A DNA stretch of 64,000 bases from JALTBU01 sp964410645. GTDB taxonomy: Bacteria > Campylobacterota > Campylobacteria > Campylobacterales > Nautiliaceae. The stretch covers positions 8,924 through 72,923 of the forward strand of contig CAYPHV010000002.1 in the NCBI GenBank assembly GCA_964410645.1, given 5' to 3'. Below are positions 48,959 through 56,941 of this stretch, in pieces; position 1 is the stretch's first letter, and each line of letters starts with the position of its first letter. Below the pieces are notes generated by a model. The model had not been told where the DNA came from, ran no database searches, and saw only the letters and a list, made by a program, of their open reading frames with translations. A program made the translations under genes and the position numbers.

Positions 48959-50344
48959 ATGGCAATAGATAATAAACATATTGAAGCTTTAAAAAATATA
49001 GTAGGAAATGATGATATTAAAACGGATAAAATACATTTACACGCATATTCTTATGATGCTACAAAAGAGCATTTTTACCCGGATGCGGTCATTTTTCCGG
49101 AAAATGAAAAAGAGGTAAGCAAAATTCTCAAATACTGTAATGAACAAAAAATAGCGGTTGTTCCAAGGGGTGCCGGCAGCGGTTTTACCGGGGGGTCGCT
49201 TCCTGTTAACGGCGGTATTGTTTTAGCGGTTGAAAAATATATGAATAAAATATTGGAAATTGACGAAAAAGATATGGTGGCAGTTGTCCAGCCGGGTGTT
49301 GTTAATGCTGTTTTACAAAAAGAAGTAGAAAAAAGAGGGCTGTTTTATCCGCCTGACCCTGCCAGTATGGATTATTCAAGCATAGGCGGAAACGTTGCAG
49401 AAAATGCGGGTGGTATGAGAGCCGCAAAATACGGACTTACAAAAGATTATGTAATGTGCTTAAAAGCAGTGCTCCCAAGCGGTGAAATTATCAAAGCTAG
49501 TAAAAGAACAATAAAAGATGTTGCGGGTTACAATGTAGCGGGAATTTTAATAGCGAGTGAAGGGACATTGGCGGTTATTACTGAAATTACATTAAAACTT
49601 CGTCCAAAACCGAAACTTGCAAAAACTTTTATGGGTATTTTTGAAAACGTTGAAGATGCGATGAATGCTGTATATAAATCACTTTCAAGCGGTGCATTGC
49701 CTGTTGCTATGGAATTTTTGGACGCGTTGGTGATCAAAGCAATTAAAGAGAAATTTGGAGTTAAATTACCTGAAAATGCGGGGGCTGTATTAATTGGAGA
49801 TGTAGATGGAAATGTGGAAGAAGAAATAAATTATCAGTTAAATATTTTAAAAAAATCTTTTAAAAACAATAATGTAAAAGAGTTTGTAGTTGCCGACGAA
49901 GAAGAAGAAAGAAATAAAATTTGGTTTGCAAGAAGAAACGCAAGTCAGTCGGTCACTGTTTACGGAAGTAAAAAACTTAACGAAGATATATCTGTTCCAA
50001 GAAGCAAATTGCCCGAAGCGCTAAACGGTATTTATAAAATAGGAGAAAAATATAATGTCAAGATTCCTTGCTTTGGACATTCCGGTGATGGAAATATTCA
50101 TGTTAACGTTATGGTTGACGGGGAAAATGAAGATGAAGTAAAAAAAGGATATAAAGCTGTGAAAGAAATTTTCGAATTTATTGTAAGTATTGATGGAACA
50201 TTAAGCGGAGAACATGGAATAGGGCTTAGTAAAGCCCCTTTTATGAAGATTGCATTTACCAAAGCGGAGCTTGATTTATTTAAAAGAATAAAAACGGCTT
50301 TTGATCCAAACGGTATACTTAATCCAGGCAAAATGGGTATATAA
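48959..50344 (+). CDS. FAD-linked oxidase, GlcD/D-lactate dehydrogenase type
   Basis: A 461-residue flavoprotein of the glycolate oxidase subunit D/D-lactate dehydrogenase family. The FAD-binding PCMH domain has VVPRGAGSGFTGGSLPVNGGIVLAVEK (split here around residue 70) and GGNVAENAGGMRAAKYGLT. The C-terminal domain keeps the metal/substrate motif FGHSGDGNIHVNV and SGEHGIGLSK near the end. The substrate is a 2-hydroxy acid, but which one is not decidable. AATAAAGGAATAAA precedes the ATG. Confidence 0.88.
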   Translation: MAIDNKHIEALKNIVGNDDIKTDKIHLHAYSYDATKEHFYPDAVIFPENEKEVSKILKYCNEQKIAVVPRGAGSGFTGGSLPVNGGIVLAVEKYMNKILEIDEKDMVAVVQPGVVNAVLQKEVEKRGLFYPPDPASMDYSSIGGNVAENAGGMRAAKYGLTKDYVMCLKAVLPSGEIIKASKRTIKDVAGYNVAGILIASEGTLAVITEITLKLRPKPKLAKTFMGIFENVEDAMNAVYKSLSSGALPVAMEFLDALVIKAIKEKFGVKLPENAGAVLIGDVDGNVEEEINYQLNILKKSFKNNNVKEFVVADEEEERNKIWFARRNASQSVTVYGSKKLNEDISVPRSKLPEALNGIYKIGEKYNVKIPCFGHSGDGNIHVNVMVDGENEDEVKKGYKAVKEIFEFIVSIDGTLSGEHGIGLSKAPFMKIAFTKAELDLFKRIKTAFDPNGILNPGKMGI

Positions 50345-50380
50345 ATATGCAAAATATTGAAATAAAAAGTAGCGTATAGC

Positions 50381-51139
50381 GTGAAAATATGTACTTTTAA
50401 TGTTAATTCAATAAGAAGCAGACTGGAAATTGTTCAAAATTTATTAGTTAATCAGCAAATAGATATTTTATGTATGCAGGAAATAAAAACGGAAGAAAAA
50501 AATTTTCCGATAATAAATAAAGATTATCAGTGTATTATCCACGGTCAAAAGAAACTTCACGGAGTGGCTGTATGTTCTAAATATCCTGTTGAAAAATTTC
50601 AAAAAGGTTTTGAAGGCGAATTAAATGAACCGAGATTTATTTATTCGTTTATAAATAATGTTCATATTATCAATATTTATGCCCCATTGGGTGATAATTA
50701 CGGTGATAGGTTTGAATATAAAATGTATTTTTACAATAAATTGTTTAAATATATTAAAAAATTTGATTTGCAAAAGGATAAAGTGCTTATTTGTGGTGAT
50801 TTTAATATTTCTCATACATCTTTGGATGTTTGGGATGAAGAAATTTGGAATGATGAAGTTACTCATTTACCGGAAGAAAAAGATATTTTAAGTAAATTTT
50901 TAAATATGGGTTTTATTGATTTAATAAGGTATTCGTATAAAAATGAAAAAATTTTTACTTTTTATGATTACAGGGGTGCGGCAATATATAAAAACAATGG
51001 ATTAAGGCTCGATTATATTTTAGTTACAAAGCCGCTTTTTGAAAATTTTCAAAATATATCTGTTTTAACAAAAATAAGAAAACAGAAAAAGCCCACACCT
51101 TCGGACCATGTTCCTGTAATGGCTGAATTTAATTTATAA
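50381..51139 (+). CDS. xth: exodeoxyribonuclease III
   Basis: A 252-residue AP endonuclease/3'-5' exonuclease of base-excision repair. The metal and catalytic residues are visible in KICTFNVNSIRSR (Asn), CMQEIKTEEKNFP (Glu), IINIYAPLGD (Tyr), CGDFNISHTSLDVW (Asp, Asn) and PSDHVPVMAEF (Asp-His). The start is GTG (gtgaaaatatgt). No strong ribosome site is present, which is the main uncertainty about the first codon. Confidence 0.92.
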   Translation: MKICTFNVNSIRSRLEIVQNLLVNQQIDILCMQEIKTEEKNFPIINKDYQCIIHGQKKLHGVAVCSKYPVEKFQKGFEGELNEPRFIYSFINNVHIINIYAPLGDNYGDRFEYKMYFYNKLFKYIKKFDLQKDKVLICGDFNISHTSLDVWDEEIWNDEVTHLPEEKDILSKFLNMGFIDLIRYSYKNEKIFTFYDYRGAAIYKNNGLRLDYILVTKPLFENFQNISVLTKIRKQKKPTPSDHVPVMAEFNL

Positions 51140-51147
51140 GGATATAT

Positions 51148-51726
51148 ATGCTTGCTCATATTATAGATATTTTGGTTAATTTTGCAAATTCAATAGGATA
51201 TGCGGGTGTATATTTGTATATGGTAATGGTGGGGACATTTATTCCGGTGCCAAGCGAACTTGTTCTTTTACCTTCTGGATATTTGGCTTCAACAGGTGCA
51301 AAAAGTTTGTTGATTTTATGGATTTGCGGAGCATCAGGTTCACTTACCGGTGCTCTTATAAATTACTATTTGGCTAAATTGTTAGTAAAAAAATTTTTAA
51401 AAGATAAACCTATTATTAAAAAAGTAAATGTATTTTGGAATAATCATGGAAAAATTTCTGCTTTTTTAGCGCCTTTAACTCCAGGACTTGGTCAATATAT
51501 TTCTATTCCGGCAGGTCTTTCCCATATGCCTATTCGCTGGTTTATTCCTTTAACTTTCAGTGCTAATTTAATATGGGTTGGATTTATGCTGATGGTGGGT
51601 TATTTGTTCGGTATGGGCAATAAAGCACACAGCAAAGCTGTTTTCGGTAGTTTGATTTTATTCGGGTTTGTTATTGTTATTGCTACTGTTTATGTTTTTA
51701 GAGAACTCAAAAAAGAAAAAAATTAA
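51148..51726 (+). CDS. DedA-family membrane protein
   Basis: A 192-residue inner-membrane protein with four to five hydrophobic segments. The DedA signature lies in GTFIPVPSELVLLPSGYLAS (~30-50), followed by GASGSLTGALINYYLAK and the FLAPLTPGLGQYISIPAGLSHMPIRWF region with its conserved proline/glycine turn. DedA proteins act as lipid (e.g. undecaprenyl phosphate or phosphatidylethanolamine) translocators; the cargo here is not known. ATAAGGATATAT precedes the ATG. Confidence 0.9.
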   Translation: MLAHIIDILVNFANSIGYAGVYLYMVMVGTFIPVPSELVLLPSGYLASTGAKSLLILWICGASGSLTGALINYYLAKLLVKKFLKDKPIIKKVNVFWNNHGKISAFLAPLTPGLGQYISIPAGLSHMPIRWFIPLTFSANLIWVGFMLMVGYLFGMGNKAHSKAVFGSLILFGFVIVIATVYVFRELKKEKN

Positions 51727-51896
51727 TCAACTAAAATAACTGTTAATATACGCTTATTGAAAGCAATAAGACTATAATTAGTCCTATATTTGCTTTTACT
51801 CTTCAAAATCTACAATTTTTTTTCAATAAGTCAATATTTATATTTGTTACGATTTCTATCTTTATAATTTCTGGAATATATTGCCTTAAATCTAAA
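51727..51896. other. intergenic region with two small hairpins
   Basis: A 170-bp spacer between convergent dedA-like and aspartate aminotransferase genes. CTTATTG-AAAG-CAATAAG (51753-51770) and GACTA-TAAT-TAGTC (from 51770) form two adjacent short stems, neither with a clean T run. They may be weak terminators. No coding sequence is supported. Confidence 0.35.
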
Positions 51897-53063
51897 TTAT
51901 GATAATTCTTTTATGAAGTCTTCTATTCTTTTGATACCTTTGTTAATAGTTTCAAAATCAGTTGCAAAAGAAAATCTAAAATACCCCTCACTTCCAAATC
52001 CAATTCCAGGTACTACTGCAACGCCTTTTTCTTCAAGTAAATCAAGGGCAAAAGCTACTGAATCCGGCGAAATTTTTTTATGATTTACGAAAATATAAAA
52101 AGCTCCGTTTGGTTTGGCCGCACTGAGACCTTTTATACTGTTAAACGCTTCATAAACAAAATCTCTTCTTTTCTTAAATTCTTTTCTCATTTCTTCCACT
52201 GCGTAATCGGCTTTTCCCAAAAGTGCCGGAATGGCAGCTTTTTGTGTCATTGTGTTTATATTTGACGTGGATTGAGACTGAAGAGTAGTCATAAGTTCGA
52301 TTAATTTTTTATTTTTGCTTGCTGCGTAACCGAATCTCCATCCTGTCATTGCATGGGATTTAGAAAGGCCGTTTACAGTTACGGTTCTTTTTAACATATC
52401 ATCATTTATGCTGGCCGCAGAAGTAAATTTTCCTTCGAAAATCAGTTTTTCATACATTTCGTCGCTTATGACTGAAATATCTGTGTCTTTAAGTATTTCT
52501 GAAAGATTTTCCAATTCTTTTTTTGTATATATTACACCTGTCGGATTACTTGGGGTTGTAAGCATCAAAGCTTTTGTTTTTGGTGTAATAGCTTTTTTTA
52601 ACATATCTGGAGTCAATTTGAAATTTGTTTCTTCTGTGGTTTCAACAATAACAGGAACACCAAAATGATATTTTACAATTTCAGGATATGTAACCCAATA
52701 CGGAGCAGGTATAATGACTTCGTCCCCATCTTCTAAAATTGCTGCGAATATGTTAAATAACGACTGTTTTGCGCCATTACTTACAATTATTTCATCCATT
52801 TCATAATCTAAACGGTTATCTCTTTTAAGTTTAATTTTTATTGCCTCAAGAAGTTCTGGAATTCCCGCTACATTTGTATATTTTGTGAATCCGTCGGTTA
52901 TTGCTTTTATAGCTTCGTATTTTATAGTTTCGGGCGTATCAAAATCAGGTTCTCCCGCGGAAAAAGATAAAATATCTCTTCCCTGAGCTTTAAGCTCTCT
53001 TGCCTTTTGAGAAACTGCAATAGTTAAAGAAGGACTTAGTTTTTTTATTCTTTCGCTAAACAT
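51897..53063 (-). CDS. aspC: aspartate aminotransferase (class I)
   Basis: A 388-residue PLP aminotransferase of the Igamma (thermophilic/prephenate-capable) group. It has FSAGEPDFDTPETIK, the cofactor region NGAKQSLFNI, TTPSNPTGVIYTK, and the PLP lysine in VNGLSKSHAMTGWRFGYAAS (~235). FRFSFATDFE holds the carboxylate-binding Arg near the C-terminus. It links oxaloacetate and aspartate, feeding argG among others. Minus strand AAAAAGGCATTATATG supports the start. Confidence 0.92.
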   Translation of the reverse strand: MFSERIKKLSPSLTIAVSQKARELKAQGRDILSFSAGEPDFDTPETIKYEAIKAITDGFTKYTNVAGIPELLEAIKIKLKRDNRLDYEMDEIIVSNGAKQSLFNIFAAILEDGDEVIIPAPYWVTYPEIVKYHFGVPVIVETTEETNFKLTPDMLKKAITPKTKALMLTTPSNPTGVIYTKKELENLSEILKDTDISVISDEMYEKLIFEGKFTSAASINDDMLKRTVTVNGLSKSHAMTGWRFGYAASKNKKLIELMTTLQSQSTSNINTMTQKAAIPALLGKADYAVEEMRKEFKKRRDFVYEAFNSIKGLSAAKPNGAFYIFVNHKKISPDSVAFALDLLEEKGVAVVPGIGFGSEGYFRFSFATDFETINKGIKRIEDFIKELS

Positions 53064-53100
53064 ATAATGCCTTTTTGATGAAATTATATACTATTTTTGT

Positions 53101-53106
53101 TATAAT
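53101..53106 (+). promoter_or_regulatory. -10 element of ppk2
   Basis: TATAAT in TTTTTGTTATAATTTG, 26 bases before the ATG at 53132 and followed by AAAAAGGAAATAA. Divergent from the aminotransferase gene. Confidence 0.55.
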
Positions 53107-53131
53107 TTGTAAATGTATAAAAAGGAAATAA

Positions 53132-54040
53132 ATGAAAACACTTATGCAAACATTAAATATAGTAAAAAATTCTGTAAAAGACAGTGCAATTATTGAAAAA
53201 TTAAATAATCTTGAAGAAGATTTTAGAAAGTTAAGAACAAAAAGCGGTTTAAAAGGATTGGTTAGAAGAAAAAAACTTAGAAAAATTATAAAAGAAGTTG
53301 AATATGAAGAAGAACTTGAAAAACTGCAAATTGAAATGATAAAGCTTCAAAATTGGATTTATGACAATAAAAAAAGAATTATGATTATATTTGAAGGAAG
53401 AGATGCAGCAGGAAAAGGAGGGGCTATAAAAAGATTTACCGAACATTTGAATCCAAGAAAATACAGAGTTGTAGCCCTTCCCAAACCTACAGATGTAGAA
53501 TCGGGGCAGTTTTATTTTCAAAGATATTTTCAGCATCTCCCAAATCCCGGAGAGATTGTTTTTTTTGACAGAAGTTGGTATAACCGTGCAATAGTCGAGC
53601 CTGTTTTTGGATTTTGCACAAAAGAGCAATATAAAAAGTTTATTAGAGAAGTGCCTGAAATGGAAAACGCATTAATAGATGATGGAATAATTTTAATTAA
53701 ATTCTGGTTTAGTATCAGTAAAGAAACTCAAAAAAGAAGATTTGAAGAAAGAATGACGAATCCTCTAAAACAGTGGAAACTTTCTCCAATAGATAAAAAA
53801 GCTCAGGATTTATGGAATAAAATTACTTATTATAAAGAAGAAATGTTTAGTAAAACGCATACGAGTTATTCGCCGTGGATTATTGTGAATTCCAATAATA
53901 AAAAAATTGCAAGGCTGGAAAGTATAAAATATATCTTGTCATTATTACAATATGAAGGCAAAAAAGAAGCAAAAATTGCATTACATCCAGATCCTGATAT
54001 TGTCCAAAGATACCACAGAAGCAGTTTGCAGGTGGATTAA
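53132..54040 (+). CDS. ppk2: polyphosphate kinase 2
   Basis: A 302-residue PPK2 that moves phosphate between polyphosphate and nucleotides. Walker A is FEGRDAAGKGGAIKRF (~88-103). The lid and Walker B follow as FFDRSWYNRAIVEPVFGFC (~145-163). PTDVESGQFYFQRYFQHLP lies between them. A ~55-residue coiled N-terminal extension (NLEEDFRKLRTKSGL) precedes the kinase domain. Single-domain length is that of class I/III enzymes. The 3' end overlaps convergent cysE by four bases. Confidence 0.94.
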   Translation: MKTLMQTLNIVKNSVKDSAIIEKLNNLEEDFRKLRTKSGLKGLVRRKKLRKIIKEVEYEEELEKLQIEMIKLQNWIYDNKKRIMIIFEGRDAAGKGGAIKRFTEHLNPRKYRVVALPKPTDVESGQFYFQRYFQHLPNPGEIVFFDRSWYNRAIVEPVFGFCTKEQYKKFIREVPEMENALIDDGIILIKFWFSISKETQKRRFEERMTNPLKQWKLSPIDKKAQDLWNKITYYKEEMFSKTHTSYSPWIIVNSNNKKIARLESIKYILSLLQYEGKKEAKIALHPDPDIVQRYHRSSLQVD

Positions 54041-54741
54041 CGTTTATTATTAAGGGCTTCGAGATAATCTCTATATTTTTGTTCTACTTCTTCATCTTTT
54101 TCTATAATGTCTTTATTCTGGTTTATAACAGCTTCTTCAAGAATTTTTATTCTATCCATTAAATATTCAAAAAGTTCCTTTTCTATATCAGGTAGTTTAT
54201 TGTGTGCAAGAGGAGAATAATCTTTTCTTTTTATCACTTTGCCGGGAATTCCTACAACAGTGGAAAAAGACGGCACGTCTTTTACAATTACCGAATTGGC
54301 CCCGATTCTGCTTTCTTTTCCAATAGTAATATTTCCCAGTATTTTAGCACCTGCACCAATAGTAACATCATCTTCGATGGTAGGGTGTCTTTTGCCGGGA
54401 TTTAAACTAACTCCTCCGAGTGTTACACCCTGATATATTGTTACATTATTTCCAACAACAGCAGTTTCTCCTATTACAACCCCGATGCCGTGATCAATAA
54501 ATACGTTTTCTCCTATATTAGCGCCCGGATGTATGTCCATATTTGTAAAAAACTGATTAACAGCCATAATAAATCTAGCAAGTCTTTTAAATCCTTTTTT
54601 ATAAATAATGTTTGCTATTCTGTAACTTATAAGTGCCCATACCCCGGGATATGCATAAAAAAGTTCAACATTATTTTTAAAAGCCGGGTCTCTTTGTTTT
54701 ACGGCTAAAAAATCTTTTTTGATTTTACTGAATAAATTCAC
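54037..54741 (-). CDS. cysE: serine O-acetyltransferase
   Basis: A 234-residue enzyme making O-acetylserine for cysteine synthesis. An N-terminal helical part (DPAFKNNVELFYAYPGVWALISYRIA) is followed by the left-handed beta-helix with the catalytic His-Asp region DIHPGANIGENVFIDHGIGVVIGETAVVG, cut here at the glycine-rich turn (VTLGGVSLNPGKRHP). The acidic, probably helical tail (~205-234) is longer than in short CysE forms. It overlaps tmk by 17 bp and would be co-transcribed with it. Confidence 0.93.
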   Translation of the reverse strand: MNLFSKIKKDFLAVKQRDPAFKNNVELFYAYPGVWALISYRIANIIYKKGFKRLARFIMAVNQFFTNMDIHPGANIGENVFIDHGIGVVIGETAVVGNNVTIYQGVTLGGVSLNPGKRHPTIEDDVTIGAGAKILGNITIGKESRIGANSVIVKDVPSFSTVVGIPGKVIKRKDYSPLAHNKLPDIEKELFEYLMDRIKILEEAVINQNKDIIEKDEEVEQKYRDYLEALNNKR

Positions 54742-55300
54742 CTATAACCTTTTTGATTTTGTAGTTTATTTCTTCTATTTTTTTGTCGGCGTCTATCAAA
54801 ATATACGGAATTTCCAGCTTATCACAAGTTTTAATTATATTATCCTGAATGTTTAGAAGGTACTCTATTCCTCTTTTTTCTATATTGTCATTTGTTTTTT
54901 GGGAAAGTCTGTAATTTAACGTTTTTTCATCAAGTTTTAATATCACGGCTTTTTCCGGGAAAATGCCTTCGGTAGCAAATTTATTAATATTGACCATGGT
55001 ATTAAAATCAAAAAATTCCAATGCATAAGCTATTCCGCTTATTGCGCTTCTGTCTGAAATAATTAATTTATCAATATTAGGAGCTATGGTTTTTTCTATA
55101 AGCTCGCTTCTGTCTGCCAAAAATAAAAATAATTCGCTTTTTTTTGAAATATCGTCTTCAAAAATTATTTTTCTTATTTTTTTGCCAAGAGTTGTAAAAC
55201 CGGGTTCTTTTACAAATAAAGCGTTTTTATATTCCTTTTTTAAAATTTGTATCTGGGTGGATTTGCCTGCTGTATCAATTCCTTCAATAGCTATATACAT
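54725..55300 (-). CDS. tmk: thymidylate kinase
   Basis: A 191-residue kinase phosphorylating dTMP. The P-loop is IAIEGIDTAGKSTQIQILK at the N-terminus; the DR motif is in ISDRSAISGIAYALEFF (~80-95); FVKEPGFTTLGKKIRKI is the substrate-binding region. It is slightly shorter than usual (~210). It overlaps coaD by ten bases and cysE by 17, forming a tight leftward operon. Confidence 0.92.
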   Translation of the reverse strand: MYIAIEGIDTAGKSTQIQILKKEYKNALFVKEPGFTTLGKKIRKIIFEDDISKKSELFLFLADRSELIEKTIAPNIDKLIISDRSAISGIAYALEFFDFNTMVNINKFATEGIFPEKAVILKLDEKTLNYRLSQKTNDNIEKRGIEYLLNIQDNIIKTCDKLEIPYILIDADKKIEEINYKIKKVIGEFIQ

Positions 55301-55776
55301 TTTTTTCCTTCATTTAAATCGTTTAATATTTCTTTTGGGACTAAATGGCTTACATTTCCGTTATATTTTAAAATATTTCTTACTATACTGGATGAAATAA
55401 AGGCATTTTCCAAATTTGGCATAAGATAAATAGTATCTATTTCTTTATTTAGACTTTTATTTCCGTATCCCATTTGTAACTCGTATTCAAAATCACTAAC
55501 AGCTCTTAATCCTCTTATTATAATTTTACAGTTTTCTTTTTTTGCAAATTCAACTAACAGTGAATAAAAACTTTTTACTTCTACTTTTTTTATATTTTTT
55601 GTTGCTTTTTTCATGAGTTTAACCCTGGTATTTAAATCGAAAATTGTATTTTTATCTTTATTATCGGCAACCGCTACAATAATTTTATCAAATATTTTAC
55701 AGGCTCTGTTGATAATATCTATATGGCCGTTGGTTACAGGATCAAACGTGCCCGGGTATATAGCTTTTATGTTCAT
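55291..55776 (-). CDS. coaD: phosphopantetheine adenylyltransferase
   Basis: A 161-residue nucleotidyltransferase of CoA synthesis. The HxGH-type motif is in YPGTFDPVTNGHIDIINRA. IIRGLRAVSDFEYELQMGYGNKSLN and FISSSIVRNILKYNGNVS with the SSSxxR pattern are also typical. Length is standard. It precedes tmk with a ten-base overlap. Confidence 0.96.
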   Translation of the reverse strand: MNIKAIYPGTFDPVTNGHIDIINRACKIFDKIIVAVADNKDKNTIFDLNTRVKLMKKATKNIKKVEVKSFYSLLVEFAKKENCKIIIRGLRAVSDFEYELQMGYGNKSLNKEIDTIYLMPNLENAFISSSIVRNILKYNGNVSHLVPKEILNDLNEGKKCI

Positions 55777-55807
55777 TATATTCCTTTATTAAACTAAAAT
55801 TGAAGTT

Positions 55808-56329
55808 TTATTTTTCGTTCCATCTTTTAAAAAGATTATTTTTAATTCCTGCTAAATCAAACCATTTCCCTATTAAAAATTTTTCCATATCTTCAATAGT
55901 TTTGGGATTATTATAATAAGCAATTACCGGGGGGGCGATGAAAACATTGTTTATTTTGGACAGATTTAACATATGACCAAGAGCTATTTTTGAAAAAGGA
56001 AGTTCTCTTGGGGCTATAATCAGTTTTTTTTGTTCTTTTATCGCAACCAGAGCGGCTCTTGTTATCAGATTATCAGCAATTCCAAGTGATATTTTTGCCA
56101 GGGTGCTCATACTGCACGGCACGATAAAAGTTACATCGATTCCGAAACTTCCACTGCTTGGAGGTGCTGATATGTCGTCGTTTAAGAAAATATTTTCTTC
56201 TTTTTCCAAAACAATTTTTGCATTTTTACTTATTATTAAATATCTGTCAAATTTACCTGGTATTAAATTGTATAATTTTAATCCCAGAGTTGCTCCGCTT
56301 GCTCCGCTTATACAGGTTAGAACTTTCAA
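55808..56329 (-). CDS. ubiX: flavin prenyltransferase UbiX
   Basis: A 173-residue enzyme joining a dimethylallyl group to FMN, the cofactor of UbiD decarboxylases. The FMN-binding start TCISGASGATLGLKLY, the conserved VPCSMSTLAKISLGIADNLITRAA and the LIIAPRELPFSKIALGHMLNLS region identify it. Its client, a UbiD-family enzyme, is at 14.8 kb. Minus strand AAAAAGGATTAATTTG is a poorly spaced ribosome site near the ATG, a small doubt about the first codon only. Confidence 0.94.
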   Translation of the reverse strand: MKVLTCISGASGATLGLKLYNLIPGKFDRYLIISKNAKIVLEKEENIFLNDDISAPPSSGSFGIDVTFIVPCSMSTLAKISLGIADNLITRAALVAIKEQKKLIIAPRELPFSKIALGHMLNLSKINNVFIAPPVIAYYNNPKTIEDMEKFLIGKWFDLAGIKNNLFKRWNEK

Positions 56330-56353
56330 ATTAATCCTTTTTAATGCCTTATT

Positions 56354-56941
56354 TTATTCAATTTTCACAATATTTTTATTTGTGATTTTGGCTTTTATTG
56401 TTTTTTTTCTGAACCGGATTTTTATTATATCTCCGATATAGCCGTCTTGCAATGCTTTTGCCTTTGCATTTATTAAAATATTCTTTGACTGGATTATAAC
56501 AAATACCTGACTTCCTTTAAATACATCCGGGGCGATTTTTGTGTTTGATTTATTTATAATAGCATTTTTGGATATTATATTACTAGCTACTAAATTTTTA
56601 TTTATTTTATTTAAAGGCTTTGAATAAAAACATTTAAACGGAATTATTTTTTTTGATACATTATTGTATATTGTATTATTTTGTTTTATTACTTTTTTTG
56701 CTTTATAAACAGGTATGAAAGCGGTTATTTTAATATAATAATAATTATTGTCGATTTTTATATTTCCGCTGGAACTTTTAGGTGAAAAGAGTATTTTTAA
56801 TGTTTTATACTGTTTTGGGGGTGCTGGAATAAACTTTATTTTTTTTATAATAATATTGGGAAAAGTTTTTTTATAAAAAAGTATAATTTTTTGATTAATC
56901 GAAGCGAAAAGAAAAAGAGGTATAAAGATTAAATATTTCAT
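56354..56941 (-). CDS. flgA: flagellar P-ring assembly chaperone FlgA
   Basis: A 195-residue exported protein with a Sec signal (MKYLIFIPLFLFASINQ). The C-terminal SAF/FlgA domain shows NLVASNIISKNAIINKSNTKIAPDVFKG and the closing ALQDGYIGDIIKIRFRKKTIKAKI. It chaperones FlgI in the periplasm to build the P ring, so the organism is likely flagellated, as fliW at 62.5 kb also implies. It overlaps the lon stop by four bases. Confidence 0.82.
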   Translation of the reverse strand: MKYLIFIPLFLFASINQKIILFYKKTFPNIIIKKIKFIPAPPKQYKTLKILFSPKSSSGNIKIDNNYYYIKITAFIPVYKAKKVIKQNNTIYNNVSKKIIPFKCFYSKPLNKINKNLVASNIISKNAIINKSNTKIAPDVFKGSQVFVIIQSKNILINAKAKALQDGYIGDIIKIRFRKKTIKAKITNKNIVKIE